Below are positions 7,884-15,644 of a DNA stretch of 64,000 nucleotides, piece by piece. The stretch is from Streptomyces sp. MMG1121 (GTDB lineage Bacteria > Actinomycetota > Actinomycetes > Streptomycetales > Streptomycetaceae). The DNA lies in contig NZ_LGDV01000141.1 of assembly GCF_001280015.1 (NCBI RefSeq), positions 1 to 64,000 on the forward strand. Reading direction: 5' to 3'. The stretch's first letter is position 1, and every line of letters begins with the position of its first letter. Both the position numbers and the translations under genes were made by a program. Under the pieces are notes generated by a model. The model was not told where the DNA came from. It saw only the letters and a list, made by a program, of their open reading frames with translations, and searched no databases.

Positions 7884-8594
7884 GTGACCACAGCATCCGT
7901 GCTGATGGCCGACGTCTTCGAAGTCCAGCCGTACACCTCCCACTGCAAGGTCATTCTGGGCGAGGGCGCGCACGCCGTGATCGGTGTGTCCCCGGGCAAC
8001 AGTTACTTCTCGGCCCGCCGCCTGCATGACCTCGCCCGCTGGGGACTGGACCACTTCGACCGGGTCGACTTCGTTTACACCGACCTGTACGTCGCCGAGA
8101 TGTACGAGGCGTCCGGCTATCCACCGGACGAGGCACGGCGCAAGGCGGTGAAGAACCTGCGCGGAGTGCGCGCCAAGGTCCGGGACGCGGTGACGGAGGC
8201 CGACCCGGACGGCGTACGGCTGGACTGGCACCCGATGTCGGAGTTCCGGACCAACCCCGCCTACCAGGAGATACACCGGCAACTGAAGGCGCGGTTGTGC
8301 TCCGACGGTGCCTTCCGGGCCGTCTGCGACGCCTTGGTGAATCGTTTCCTCACTGCGCGGGGTGAGGAGCCGACCGAAAACCTGCAGGCCGTGTGCCTGG
8401 AGTACGTCTGCGCCGAGGCGCCGCTGTTCCTGGACACCCCCGCGATCCTCAAGGTGCCCTCCTCGCTCAACTGCTACCACCAACTGCTTCCGATGGCCGA
8501 GCTGTTGTACTCCCGCGGTGCCGGCCTGCGCGCCTCCCGCAACCAGGGCCACGCCGTCGTCACCCCCGCCGCCCTGGAAGGAACCGTGGCATGA
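7884..8594 (+). CDS. tRNA-dependent cyclodipeptide synthase (NYH subfamily)
   Basis: 236 aa. CDPSs take aminoacyl groups from two charged tRNAs and form a 2,5-diketopiperazine. The catalytic Ser is S36 in GVSPGNSYF, with N39 three residues on; the Y174/E178 pair sits in LEYVCAEAPLF, and SSLNCYHQ supplies Y198-H199. N39, Y198 and H199 place it in the NYH subfamily (AlbC, Rv2275). GTG 7884 has a strong GGAGGA site 9 bp upstream. Its stop overlaps the start of the P450 gene (ATGA), so translation is coupled. Given the CYP121-like partner, cyclo(Tyr-Tyr) is a reasonable guess for the product, but product identity cannot be read from the catalytic residues. Confidence 0.93.
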   Translation: MTTASVLMADVFEVQPYTSHCKVILGEGAHAVIGVSPGNSYFSARRLHDLARWGLDHFDRVDFVYTDLYVAEMYEASGYPPDEARRKAVKNLRGVRAKVRDAVTEADPDGVRLDWHPMSEFRTNPAYQEIHRQLKARLCSDGAFRAVCDALVNRFLTARGEEPTENLQAVCLEYVCAEAPLFLDTPAILKVPSSLNCYHQLLPMAELLYSRGAGLRASRNQGHAVVTPAALEGTVA

Positions 8595-9802
8595 CCACCG
8601 CCCCCGCCCTGCGCACCGACGCCCCGCCCCTGCTCGGCTTCCCGTTCTCCTGGGACGGCACCCGGGTACCAGCCGAGGTCGGGGAACTGCGCGCAGCCAC
8701 CCCCGTACGGCGGGTACGGACCATCGCCGGCGACGAGGCCTGGCTGGTCTCCTCCTACGAGCTGTGCCACCAGGTGCTCCACGACGACCGGTTCTCCCTC
8801 AAGGACACCTCCGCCCCCGGCGTGCCCCGCCAGTACGCGCTCACGATCCCGCCCGAGGTCGTGAACAACATGGGCAACATCACCGGGGCCGGACTGCGCC
8901 GGGCGGTGATGAAGGCGGTCAACCCCAAGACGCCCGGCGTCGTGGAGTGGCTGCGCGCGGAGGCGCACCGGCTGGTGGACCTGATGCTGGCCGAGGGGCC
9001 CACGGCGGATCTGCGCGGGGTGTTCTGCGAGCCGTACTCGGCGGGCCTGCACTGCCACATCCTCGGCATCCCGCAGACCGAGGCCCCGGCCTTCCTGCGC
9101 AGCCTCGACATCGCCTTCATGAACGCGCCCTGCCCGATCGCCGGCGCGCGGATCAACTGGGACCGGGACATCGCCCGGATGACGGCCCTGCTCGACGACC
9201 CCGCGACGCACGGCCTGATGGGCGAACTCGCCTCCCTGCGCGAGGACCCCGACTACGCCCACCTCACCGACGAGATGCTGGCCACCGTCGGCGTCACCCT
9301 GTTCGGCGCCGGCACCATCTCCACCTCGGGCTTCCTCGCCATGGCCCTGGTCCATCTGCTGACCCACCCGGTCGCCCGCGACCTGCTGCGGGACCGCCCC
9401 GACCTGATCGGCCCCGGAGTGGAGGAACTGCTGCGGGTGAACCTCTCCATCGCCGACGCCCTGCCCCGGCTCGCCCTGGACGACGTCCGGCTCGGCGACA
9501 CCGAGGTGAAGAAGGGCGAACTCGTCCTCGTGCTGGTCGAGGGCGCCAACCTCGACCCGGACAAGTTCCCCGACCCGCACCGCTTCGACGTCCACCGCGA
9601 CAACACCGCCGACCACCTCTCCTTCGGCGGCGGCGCCCACTACTGCCCCGCCACCGCGCTCGGCCGCGCCCACGCCCGCATCGCCCTGGAGGTCCTCCTC
9701 GACCGCCTGCCCGACCTCGCGCTCGCCGTCCCGCCCGGCCAACTGGTGTGGCGCACCGGCTTCATGAAGCGGATCCCCGAGCGCCTGCCGGTGACCTGGT
9801 AG
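8591..9802 (+). CDS. CYP121-like cytochrome P450, cyclodipeptide-tailoring
   Basis: 403 aa. The heme-binding loop is LSFGGGAHYCPATAL (Cys352) with the unusual Cys-Pro of CYP121; the I-helix is VTLFGAGTISTSGF, and the EELLRVN segment supplies the ExxR. Long stretches such as PPEVVNNMGNI and RIPERLPV match my recollection of M. tuberculosis CYP121 (mycocyclosin synthase), which forms a C-C bond between the two Tyr rings of cyclo(Tyr-Tyr). Active-site W190 and F176 (CYP121 W182, F168) are kept, but positions equivalent to F280, Q385 and R386 are Ile287, Met392 and Lys393, so substrate or outcome may differ. Start overlaps the CDPS stop. Confidence 0.9.
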   Translation: MTTAPALRTDAPPLLGFPFSWDGTRVPAEVGELRAATPVRRVRTIAGDEAWLVSSYELCHQVLHDDRFSLKDTSAPGVPRQYALTIPPEVVNNMGNITGAGLRRAVMKAVNPKTPGVVEWLRAEAHRLVDLMLAEGPTADLRGVFCEPYSAGLHCHILGIPQTEAPAFLRSLDIAFMNAPCPIAGARINWDRDIARMTALLDDPATHGLMGELASLREDPDYAHLTDEMLATVGVTLFGAGTISTSGFLAMALVHLLTHPVARDLLRDRPDLIGPGVEELLRVNLSIADALPRLALDDVRLGDTEVKKGELVLVLVEGANLDPDKFPDPHRFDVHRDNTADHLSFGGGAHYCPATALGRAHARIALEVLLDRLPDLALAVPPGQLVWRTGFMKRIPERLPVTW

Positions 9803-9857
9803 CCCCTGACGACCGCCGCCCGTACGGCGTCCGCGGCCCGGCACCCCGGGAGGACGC

Positions 9858-9900
9858 CGACGGGTCCCCCCGGCCGGACACCCCGGGCGCGGACCCGTCG
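9858..9900. terminator. Bidirectional terminator after the CDPS-P450 operon
   Basis: Perfect 10-bp inverted repeat CGACGGGTCC / GGACCCGTCG with a 23-nt loop; an outer GCCCGTACG (9818) / CGTACGGGC (9899) pair could extend or compete with it. It lies between convergent genes. Confidence 0.6.
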
Positions 9901-9922
9901 TACGGGCGCACCCGCAGCGTCG

Positions 9923-10801
9923 TCAGCGGCCGACGGGGTACGAGCCGCGGGTCAGTCCGACCGGATTGCCCGGCGGCAGCAGCCCCGAGCCCTCGACGGC
10001 GCGGGCCAGCGGCTCCAGCAGTGCGGCCAGGCGCGCGCCGCGGTCGGCGCCGAGCGCGGCCCACGGTCCTTCGGCGGCCGCGTCGGTCAGCGCCTCGACC
10101 TCCGCGCGCAGAGCGGCGCCGGCCGGGGTGGGCGACCCGTCCGCCGCGAGCAGGCCCCGCTCGCGCAGCCGGGTCCCGGCCGCCTCCCAGTCCGGCTGCT
10201 CCCACTTGCGCGTCTCCCGCAGGAACGCCCCGTCCGACTCGCCCGCCGCGGCCTTGAGAACCATCGCCTCGACCGGTCCGAGTCCCTGACCCACCAGCAC
10301 CGCGACATGCGAGTCGCCCCGGTGCTCGCGCAGGGTCGTCAGGCCCTGCCACAGCCGCGCGGTGGCGCGCTCCGGGCGCTCCAGCGCCTGGTTGGCGGCG
10401 GCCAGCACCCGGCCCGTGGTGTCCGCCGCGGCCGCGGCCTCCCAAGCGAGGTCGGCGGCCTCGGCGAACTCCGCGGAGCCGACGGTGTCCGCTCCGAACA
10501 GGCTGGTCATCGCCGCGTCCAGGGCGTCCAGGCGGGCGGCCAGCACCTCGCCGGGTGCTGCGTACCCCCAGGCGTCCGGCAGGGCCCGGGCCACCCGCGC
10601 GGGATGGAAGACGTAGAAGCAGCTCGTCACCACGGCCGGGGACGCGGCGCCGAGCGGGGCGGCGCGCAGTGCGAAGTACCCCATCCAGTACCCGCGCATC
10701 CCGAGCGCGTCCGCCGCTCGGCGCACCTCCGGCGCGAAGTACACGAGGTCGTGCACCGGCTCGTACCGCTCCCAGAGGGCCCGCGCCATCCCGTCCGCCA
10801 C
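9923..10801 (-). CDS. SCO6745-family helix-turn-helix protein
   Basis: 292 aa. It matches the Streptomyces family typified by SCO6745: an N-terminal helical domain (ALWERYEPVHDLVYFAPEV, GMRGYWMGYFALRAAPLG) followed by a C-terminal winged-helix-like segment (LRERGLLAADGSPTPAGAAL). Function is unknown; the fold suggests a ligand-responsive regulator or a DinB-like domain. A second in-frame ATG (MARALWERYEP) four codons in is an equally good start. A perfect 7+4+7 palindrome lies ~53 bp upstream (10854-10871), fitting autoregulation or control by a TetR/MarR protein. Confidence 0.7.
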   Translation of the reverse strand: MADGMARALWERYEPVHDLVYFAPEVRRAADALGMRGYWMGYFALRAAPLGAASPAVVTSCFYVFHPARVARALPDAWGYAAPGEVLAARLDALDAAMTSLFGADTVGSAEFAEAADLAWEAAAAADTTGRVLAAANQALERPERATARLWQGLTTLREHRGDSHVAVLVGQGLGPVEAMVLKAAAGESDGAFLRETRKWEQPDWEAAGTRLRERGLLAADGSPTPAGAALRAEVEALTDAAAEGPWAALGADRGARLAALLEPLARAVEGSGLLPPGNPVGLTRGSYPVGR

Positions 10802-10853
10802 TGAATTCCTCCCACCGCGTCGGCCTGCCGTGCTGTCTCGGCACCAGCCTGCT

Positions 10854-10871
10854 TTATGACTGCGGTCATAA
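10854..10871. promoter_or_regulatory. Palindromic operator candidate TTATGAC-N4-GTCATAA
   Basis: Perfect 7-bp half-sites separated by TGCG, in the promoter region of the SCO6745-family gene. It is markedly more A+T-rich than its surroundings. The cognate regulator is unknown. Confidence 0.55.
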
Positions 10872-11360
10872 CAAGGGGTTTCCGCCGGGCTGATCTCGGC
10901 GGAGCGGGCCTTGGACGCGTCCGACGGTATTGCCGATCAGGGTCGTGAACCACACGGCCCCGTCGGGACCCGCCGCCGGCCGGATGGGCACCTTGGCGGC
11001 GCCGTCCGGCGCCGGGAAGGTGGTCACCTTTCCCTGCGCGTCCACGCTGCCGGTCCGGTCGGACCGGTCGGCGTACCAGATGCCGCCGTCGGGCCTGCGC
11101 GTGATGCCGCCCGGGTCGCTGTCCGGATCGGGCGCCGGAAACCGGGTGACGTGGCCGGTGGGGTCGATCCGGTCGACCGCGTTCGCGCCGGGTGAGGGCG
11201 GCCCTGTCCCGGTCCGGCGACGACGCCCTCGGGCAGGCCGGTGACGTCGAGCAGCGGATGCTCCGTCACCTGGCCCGGCGTGGCGATCCGGCCGGCCCTC
11301 CCGGCGCCCGTCCCGGTGGACCACAGGGCCCCGTCCGGTCCGGCGGTGGCCGTACGCTCC
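10866..11360 (-). pseudogene. Broken virginiamycin-B-lyase-like (streptogramin lyase) beta-propeller gene
   Basis: Typical Vgb blades are visible but split between two frames. The upstream part encodes AGPDGALWSTGTGAGRAGRI...EHPLLDVTGLPEGV; after a frameshift near 11200 the other frame continues ANAVDRIDPTGHVTRFPAPD, PDGGIWYADRSDRTGSVD and GPDGAVWFTTLIGNTVGRV. An intact Vgb has seven such ~42-residue blades and ~290 residues; only about four are present, without a convincing N-terminus. Vgb linearises type B streptogramins; this copy is probably non-functional. Confidence 0.7.
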
Positions 11361-11854
11361 CGCCGCCGCAGACGGAGTACGACGACCACCCCCGGGACCG
11401 GCGGGGCGACCGAAGGGCATCTCGAAACGGTGGCGCGAGGACGGCCGTGCAGGCGGCGCAGGACCGGGCCTGCGGGTGAGGTAAGTGATCCATTGGCCCG
11501 TTGATCATTACCGGCAAGGGGTGAGCGGCTCGTGGGCCGCAAGCAACTGCGCCGATCGGGTGGTGAGTTGGCACTACGTCCGCCGTGGCTGACGTCCCTG
11601 TCGTACGTGCACCCGGTGCGGGGGGAGTGGATCATGAGGGCGACGCGCCGTGTGACGGTGGAGCCACGCCGGTCGATACACCCGGATGGCGGGTCGCGGG
11701 AGGCGATCACTGAGGCAGACGGGTGGCTCGTTGACCCGGCTGGGCGGCTCGGATGGTGCGAGCGCGAACCCTCACTGACGGTGGTTCATGTCGAGGCCGG
11801 GTCTATCCAGCTGATGAGGTATCCGCTGCCCGGTCCCGTCGGAAGGACACCGCT
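11361..11854. other. Intergenic stretch with no convincing gene
   Basis: About 490 bp between the Vgb remnant and the repeat-protein gene. Short A+T-richer patches (around 11480-11515) could hold a promoter. Open frames here give low-complexity translations without family features, and I see no credible gene. Confidence 0.5.
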
Positions 11855-12835
11855 ATGCGATCTGCCCGCCAGCTACTGGCAACGGCGGCCGTGACTGCCG
11901 CCCTCGCCTTCGCCATGCCCGGCGCCGCGCTCGCCGCTGCCCACATGGGCGACGACGGAGGCCGCGACGACTCCTCCCACAGCCGGGACAACGACCGTGG
12001 CGGCAACGACCACGGTGACAACGACCGAGGTGGTAACGACCGAGGTGGTAACGACCGCGGTGGCAACGACGAGCACGGCCGCGATCACGACAATGATCAC
12101 GGCAACGACCACGACCACGGCCGAGGACACGGGGCCCGCGGTGGAATTCACACGGGTGGCGGTGCGCTCGCCGTAGTGCGCGGCAACAACGGTGACCGCG
12201 GCGGCGACGACAACGGTGACAACGACCGGGGTGGTAACGACCGGGGTGGTAACGACCGGGGCGGTAACGACCGGGGCGGCGACGACCACGGCCGCGGCGG
12301 TGGCAACGAGCACGGCGGTGGCAACGACCGCGGCGGTGACGACGACCACGGGCGTGGCGGTGACCGCGGCGGCGACGACCACGGGCCGCGCGGCGGCGTC
12401 CACACCGGTGGTGGCGCGCTGGCCGTAGTGCGCGGCAACGACGGTGACCGCGGCGGCGACGACAACGGTGACAACGACCGGGGTGGTAACGACCGCGGTG
12501 GCAACGACCGGGGTGGTAACGACCGCGGTGGGAACGACCGGGGTGGTAACGACCGCGGTGGGAACGACCGGGGTGGCGACGACCACGGGCGTGGCGGTGA
12601 CGACGAGCACGGCGGTGGCAACGAGCACGGCGGCGGCAACGACCGCGGCGGTGACGACGACCACGGGCGTGGCGGTGACCGCGGCGGCGACGAGCACGGG
12701 CCGCGCGGCGGTATGCACACGGGTGGCGGCGGGCTCGCCGGTCCGAGTGTGACCGCGGGTGGTCTCGCGGTGCTGGCCGCGGGCACGGCCGGCATCTACG
12801 TGATGCGTCGTCGGAAGGCCGGTCAGGAGTCCTGA
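11855..12835 (+). CDS. Secreted Gly/Asn/Asp/Arg repeat protein with C-terminal anchor, probable class F sortase substrate
   Basis: 326 aa. A Sec signal peptide (residues 1-28, AFAMPGAALAAA) precedes an extremely hydrophilic region built from RGGND/RGGDD pentapeptides with interspersed EHGGG and DHGRG units. The C-terminus has a hydrophobic segment (VTAGGLAVLAAGTAGIYVM) and basic tail RRRKAGQES, i.e. a sorting-signal layout. RGG(I/V/M)HTGGG(A/G)LA occurs three times (residues 95-106, 179-190, 284-295), the last directly before the hydrophobic segment. The class F sortase gene follows 164 bp downstream. The start is fixed by the signal peptide and a GGAAGGAC site. The codon pattern keeps other frames open, but those are shadows. 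Confidence 0.85.
   Translation: MRSARQLLATAAVTAALAFAMPGAALAAAHMGDDGGRDDSSHSRDNDRGGNDHGDNDRGGNDRGGNDRGGNDEHGRDHDNDHGNDHDHGRGHGARGGIHTGGGALAVVRGNNGDRGGDDNGDNDRGGNDRGGNDRGGNDRGGDDHGRGGGNEHGGGNDRGGDDDHGRGGDRGGDDHGPRGGVHTGGGALAVVRGNDGDRGGDDNGDNDRGGNDRGGNDRGGNDRGGNDRGGNDRGGNDRGGDDHGRGGDDEHGGGNEHGGGNDRGGDDDHGRGGDRGGDEHGPRGGMHTGGGGLAGPSVTAGGLAVLAAGTAGIYVMRRRKAGQES
11990..12720 (+). repeat. 15-bp coding tandem repeats and a duplicated ~250-315-bp block
   Basis: Runs of the 15-bp unit AACGACCGGGGTGGT (RGGND frame) occur around 12030-12065, 12220-12275 and 12470-12575. Superimposed is a larger duplication: HTGGG blocks begin near 12143, 12395 and 12710. Such repeats are prone to slippage, so copy number may vary between strains and assemblies. 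Confidence 0.85.
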
Positions 12836-12999
12836 TCCGACAGCTCGATTCCTGAGGCAGCGGCCGCCGCCGACGCGCCCACCGCGTCGGCGGCCCGCCG
12901 CCCGGGACGCTCTCCGCGTCCCTCCCGGTCGCCGGGCCCTCGGTACCGGCGCCCTTGTTCTGATCCTTGTGCTGCCGTGCCCGAGTGAGGTGGTGTCCG

Positions 13000-13737
13000 A
13001 TGGCAGCAAGTCCCTCCCCGACGCAGACGGACGGGAAGAGTTCCGGCCGCGGCGGGCGGCTGACACTGTGGGTGGTGGCGATCGTCGTCCTCTTCGTCAC
13101 CGTGTTCGGCACTCACCACAAGTCGGGTGACGCCACGCAGACCTCCCGTGCCACGGGCCCGGGCCCGGGCGCCGCCACGACCGTCATTCCGCCGCGGATC
13201 ATTCCGCCGCGGGTCATCCCGAAGAAGGCCAACCCGGAGCGGGTCGGCCCCAAACACGTGGTCCCGAAGCAGGTGGGCCCGGCACTGCCCCGGTCCGCAC
13301 CGATCCGGCTGATCATCCCGAAGATCGACGTCGACGCCCCCTTCACCACCCTGACCACTGGCTCCGGGGACCAGCTCCAGCCCCCGCCGGCCGACGACAC
13401 CAACCTGGTCGGCTGGTACTCCAAGGGCGCCGCGCCGGGCGAGTCGGGCACGTCGGTCATCGCCGGGCACGTCGACACGACGACCTCCGCGGCCGTCTTC
13501 GCCAACCTGGACGAACTGGAGGCCGGCGACGAGTTCACCGTGGAACGCGCCGACGGACGCAACGCGGACTTCGTCGTGGACAGCGCGAAGACCTTCGCCA
13601 AGGACGACTTCCCCAGTGACCGTGTGTACGACGACACGCCACGCGCCGAGGCCCGCCTCATCACCTGCGCGGGGACGTACGACAAATCGGTGAAGGACTA
13701 CACGGACAACCTGGTGGTCTTCGCCCACCTGGTGTGA
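13000..13737 (+). CDS. Class F sortase
   Basis: 245 aa. The N-terminal cytoplasmic tail is followed by one TM helix (LTLWVVAIVVLFVTVFG, residues ~26-42), a Pro/Lys-rich linker (VIPPRIIPPRVIPKK), and a sortase domain starting at IRLIIPKIDVDAPFTTL. Catalytic His157 is in VIAGHVDTT and Cys223 in LITCAGTYD. The usual Arg position cannot be assigned with certainty in YTDNLVVFAHLV. Class F sortases are the actinobacterial transpeptidases whose substrates are poorly defined; the neighbouring anchored repeat protein is the obvious candidate. ATG 13000 has a GAGGTGG site. Confidence 0.9.
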   Translation: MAASPSPTQTDGKSSGRGGRLTLWVVAIVVLFVTVFGTHHKSGDATQTSRATGPGPGAATTVIPPRIIPPRVIPKKANPERVGPKHVVPKQVGPALPRSAPIRLIIPKIDVDAPFTTLTTGSGDQLQPPPADDTNLVGWYSKGAAPGESGTSVIAGHVDTTTSAAVFANLDELEAGDEFTVERADGRNADFVVDSAKTFAKDDFPSDRVYDDTPRAEARLITCAGTYDKSVKDYTDNLVVFAHLV

Positions 13738-13752
13738 GCGGGCCCCTACGGA

Positions 13753-14919
13753 TCAGGCCGCGCGGTCCCCGAGGGGGCCGCCCGGCGTGAACGCCCGCGC
13801 CGCGAACCGCTCGCCCATCCGGCGGTGCGCGGCGGCGTCCGGGTGGAGGTCGTCGGGCAGCGGCAGCTCGTCGAAGTCGGCCTCGCCGTACAGGTCACGG
13901 CCGTCGAGGTAGTGCAGGTTCGGATCCTCGGCAGCCCGCTCGCGCACGATCCGGGCCAGCTCCTCCCGGATGACACTCAGGGTGAGCTTGCCGCTCGCCG
14001 TCTCCGCCGGGTCCCCGGTGGCCCGGAACCGCAGTCGTCCCTCACTCAGGGCGGAGAAGTCCGGGGCGCTGGGACCCGGCGTGTCCTCGTGCACGGGGCA
14101 CAGGATCGGCGAGACGACCAGCAGCGGAGTGTCGGGGTGGCCGTCGCGGACGGTGTCGAGGAAACCGTGGACGGCCGGGCCGAACGCGCGCAGTCGCATC
14201 AGATCCGCGTTGACGAGGTTGATGCCGATCTTGACGCTGATCAGGTCGGCGGGCGTGTCGCGCAGTGTGCGCGCGGTGAACGGGTCGAGCAGGGCGCTGC
14301 CGCTCAGCCCCAGATTGATCAGTTCCACCCCGGCCAGGGACGCGGCGAGCGCCGGCCAGGTGGTGGTCGGGCTCGCGGCGTCGGAACCGTGGCTGATCGA
14401 GCTGCCGTGGTGCAGCCACACCTTGCGGCCCCGGTCCGGGACCGGCTCGACCGGCGCGTCGGTCCGCAGCGCGACGAGTTCGGTCGTCTCGTTGTGCGGC
14501 AGCCAGATCTCCACGTCCTTCGCGCGGTCGGGCAGTCCGGTGAAGCGGAGTGTGCCGACCTCGCCGGGCCGGTGCTCGACGCTGCCGGTCGTCATGTCGA
14601 TCGTGAGCGTGTTGCCGCCCTCGACCCGGCCGCTGTCGGCGAGCCGCCCGTCGACGAGCAGGTCGTACACCCCGTCCGGGCGGGGCGGCGCACCGACGTA
14701 GACCCGCTTGGTCGGCAGGGTGTCCAGCTCGACGACGGTCGCGCGGGTGCGGAAGACCAGCCTTACGCCGGCGGGTTGCGACTCCACCATGGCCAGCTGC
14801 GGGTCGGCGCACTGCGCGCGGGCGCGGGCGGGCAACCGGTGCGGGAGCAGTCCGTGGACGGTGGCCTCCAGGTCGAGCGCGCCGCGCAGGAGATCGGGGG
14901 TGAGGGGGGTGGTGCGCAT
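13753..14919 (-). CDS. Two-domain SGNH/GDSL hydrolase
   Basis: 388 aa. It has an N-terminal beta domain (to ~residue 165) and a C-terminal SGNH esterase domain: block I is HHGSSISHGSD, followed by the oxyanion Gly in LGLSGSALLD, the GINL segment in the place of the usual GxND, and the catalytic Asp/His in DDLHPDAAAHRRM. No signal peptide is visible, so a cytoplasmic role is likely. It is just downstream of a TetR gene on the same strand (58 bp), so it is probably the regulated target or operon partner. It ends 15 bp from the convergent sortase gene. Confidence 0.85.
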   Translation of the reverse strand: MRTTPLTPDLLRGALDLEATVHGLLPHRLPARARAQCADPQLAMVESQPAGVRLVFRTRATVVELDTLPTKRVYVGAPPRPDGVYDLLVDGRLADSGRVEGGNTLTIDMTTGSVEHRPGEVGTLRFTGLPDRAKDVEIWLPHNETTELVALRTDAPVEPVPDRGRKVWLHHGSSISHGSDAASPTTTWPALAASLAGVELINLGLSGSALLDPFTARTLRDTPADLISVKIGINLVNADLMRLRAFGPAVHGFLDTVRDGHPDTPLLVVSPILCPVHEDTPGPSAPDFSALSEGRLRFRATGDPAETASGKLTLSVIREELARIVRERAAEDPNLHYLDGRDLYGEADFDELPLPDDLHPDAAAHRRMGERFAARAFTPGGPLGDRAA

Positions 14920-14977
14920 GCTGTGGCCTGCGTTTCGAAGAGGTCGGGAAGATTCCGAAGAGGTCGGGAAGGAGCGG

Positions 14978-15547
14978 TCAGGGGGTGGGCCAGTGGCGCA
15001 ACAGGGAGTCGAGGGCGTCCAGGATCCGGGTCCAGGACTCCTGCGAGTCGGGCGCGCTGTGGCTGAATCCGCCGGCGTTCTCCAGGCTGACGTAGCCGTG
15101 GAAGACGCTGCCGAGGAGGCGGACCGCGTGGGTCTGGTCGGGCTCGGCCAGGTCGTAGCCGCGCAGGATCGCCCGGGTCATCTGCGCGTGCCGGCGGCCC
15201 GCGCTCGCCGCCGCCGCTGCGGGGTCGAGCGGATGGCGGGTCGCCGCGTAGCGGCCGGGGTGGGCGCGGGCGTAGTCGCGGTACACGTCGGCGAACGCGG
15301 TGAGGGCGTCCTTGCCGGCCCGGCCGGCGAGCGCGTCGGTGGCGCGGTCGGCCAGCTCCTCCAGGGCCAGGAGCGCGATCCGCGTCTTGAGGTCCTGGGA
15401 GTTCTTCAGATGCGAGTAGAGGCTCGCGACCTTGACGTCGAACCGCCGGGCCAGTGCGGACACGGTCACCTGGTCGAAGCCGACCTCGTCGGCCAGCTCG
15501 GCGCCCGCACGGGCCAGCCGTTCGGCGTTCAGACCTACGCGAACCAT
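14978..15547 (-). CDS. TetR/AcrR family transcriptional regulator
   Basis: 189 aa. The N-terminal HTH contains FDQVTVSALARRFDVKVASL followed by YSHLKN, the TetR recognition helix pattern. The C-terminal ligand domain is of the WHG-type (AHPGRYAATRHPL, SVFHGYVSLENAGGF). The ATG at 15547 is preferred over 15568 because a GAGAGGAG site sits 8 bp upstream, and because the palindrome at 15565-15580 then lies wholly upstream. Two palindromes upstream suggest autoregulation and control of the hydrolase gene. Confidence 0.88.
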   Translation of the reverse strand: MVRVGLNAERLARAGAELADEVGFDQVTVSALARRFDVKVASLYSHLKNSQDLKTRIALLALEELADRATDALAGRAGKDALTAFADVYRDYARAHPGRYAATRHPLDPAAAAASAGRRHAQMTRAILRGYDLAEPDQTHAVRLLGSVFHGYVSLENAGGFSHSAPDSQESWTRILDALDSLLRHWPTP

Positions 15548-15564
15548 AAGCTCGCTCCTCTCTG

Positions 15565-15602
15565 CCATAAATGATTATGGGTCTGCCTAAACCTTTTAGG
15601 CA
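15565..15602. promoter_or_regulatory. Twin palindromes upstream of TetR gene
   Basis: CCATAA-ATGA-TTATGG (15565-15580) and TGCCTAAA-CCT-TTTAGGCA (15584-15602) are both perfect inverted repeats, side by side in an A+T-rich pocket directly upstream of the TetR ribosome site. They are the best operator candidates for this regulator. Confidence 0.65.
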
Positions 15603-15644
15603 AATGGGAGTGGACTGTAGTCGCAGAGTGGATCAAGGATTCGG

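Noticed and set aside
11990..12720. CRISPR-like array
   Set aside because: The units are contiguous 15-bp coding repeats without unique spacers, and no cas genes are present.
11853..13112. Long minus-strand frames through the RGGND repeat region
   Set aside because: The repeat unit is a multiple of three, so all frames stay open; only the plus-strand frame has a signal peptide, anchor and start site.
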